In this document: one piece after another, positions 50,236 through 50,321 of the stretch
Numbering within the stretch: the first letter of the stretch is position 1
How the letters are laid out: each line of letters begins with the position of its first letter
Source: an uncultured Clostridiaceae bacterium
Lineage (GTDB): Bacteria; Bacillota; Clostridia; Lachnospirales; Lachnospiraceae
Direction: 5' to 3'
DNA length: 50,321 nucleotides
Assembly (NCBI GenBank): GCA_902477765.1
Contig: CABSIM010000013.1
Location: 1-50,321, forward strand
Notes under the pieces: generated by a model
What the model was told of the DNA's origin: nothing
What the model saw: the letters and a program-made list of their open reading frames with translations, nothing else
Databases searched by the model: none
Position numbers and translations under genes: made by a program

Positions 50236-50321
50236 TGTACCCTCTTTACTGGACAACCAGTAAGGGGGGTATTTTCATATGCGATATTCATATGAATATA
50301 AAAGTAAATGTATTGAATTGT
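50236..50321 (+). mobile_element. Start of an IS3/IS150-type insertion sequence (cut by window edge)
   Basis: From TGTACCC (50236) the sequence has a 15-base-pair hairpin (50238-50252 with 50257-50271, loop ACAA, two G-T pairs), then a transposase-like start. TG at the outer end fits IS3-family ends. Only one end is in the window, so target duplication and partner end cannot be checked. Confidence 0.55.
50279..50321 (+). CDS. Transposase OrfA, IS3/IS150-like (5' fragment)
   Basis: ATG at 50279 gives MRYSYEYKSKCIEL, then the window ends. This resembles the start of OrfA-type helix-turn-helix transposases in Clostridia (MxYSYEFKxxCVEL). The Shine-Dalgarno (AAGGGGGG, 50262-50269) lies within the 3' arm of the hairpin, so translation should be poor from read-through transcripts. 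Only 14 residues are visible. Confidence 0.55.
   Translation, partial: MRYSYEYKSKCIEL

Noticed and set aside
1..50321. CRISPR arrays, tRNA or rRNA genes
   Set aside because: No regularly spaced repeats and no tRNA or rRNA signature sequences were seen when reading the intergenic gaps.

Overview
The window looks like chromosome of a mid-GC member of the Clostridia, most likely Lachnospiraceae. The grounds are strong AGGAGG-type ribosome binding sites, frequent GTG/TTG starts, HrcA/CIRCE heat-shock control, an IreB-RuvX-DUF1292 cluster, a single-chain glycyl-tRNA synthetase, and a DUF5721-type protein. GC is near 50% by eye. The assignment is inferred from gene content and protein style; no 16S or database search was possible. 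I saw no rRNA, tRNA or CRISPR array.

Layout. 1-5.1 kb: end of a TAXI-type lipoprotein gene, a galactokinase-like GHMP kinase with an altered sugar-site motif, a TIGR01212 radical SAM protein, DegV and a CPBP membrane protease. 5.2-11.7 kb: htpG with its own promoter and a perfect CIRCE, an M3 oligopeptidase with a small DUF5721 gene, an M18 aminopeptidase and a small orphan gene behind a hairpin-rich leader. 11.7-16.3 kb: a PrsA-like lipoprotein, HAD phosphatase, Maf, glycyl-tRNA synthetase and a lipoprotein. 16.4-28.8 kb, all on the minus strand: mtaB, ireB, ruvX, DUF1292, fur, rnj, an MltG-like stub, trmR, trhP, ydcF, a PreP-like M16 protease, era and recO. This resembles the Bacillus yrzL-yrrK-yrzB-yrrL-yrrM-yrrN/O order with fur and rnj inserted. 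A lone HPr-like gene sits at 28.9 kb. 29.3-33.4 kb: prmA, rsmE, a cysteine desulfurase and thiI.

33.4-40.9 kb is an accessory catabolic block between prmA and dnaJ, genes that are adjacent in Bacillus. It holds a TSUP permease, a D-2-hydroxyacid dehydrogenase, an RraA-like aldolase, a LysR regulator, a B3-like metallo-beta-lactamase-fold hydrolase, a CitMHS-like carboxylate transporter and a cog3964-type amidohydrolase/deacetylase. Two promoters about 4.6 kb apart carry the same 43-bp operator-like element at the same distance from the -10 box, so the two arms look like one LysR regulon for import and breakdown of an acylated or otherwise protected hydroxy/keto acid. This is the best candidate here for an undescribed system.

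41.1-46.1 kb is hrcA-grpE-dnaK-dnaJ with a second perfect CIRCE. 46.2-48.0 kb holds two tandem secreted 3D-domain wall proteins. 48.3-50.1 kb encodes a large membrane-anchored envelope protein of unknown function. The last 86 bases are the start of an apparent IS3/IS150-type insertion sequence, with a long hairpin just before the transposase start.
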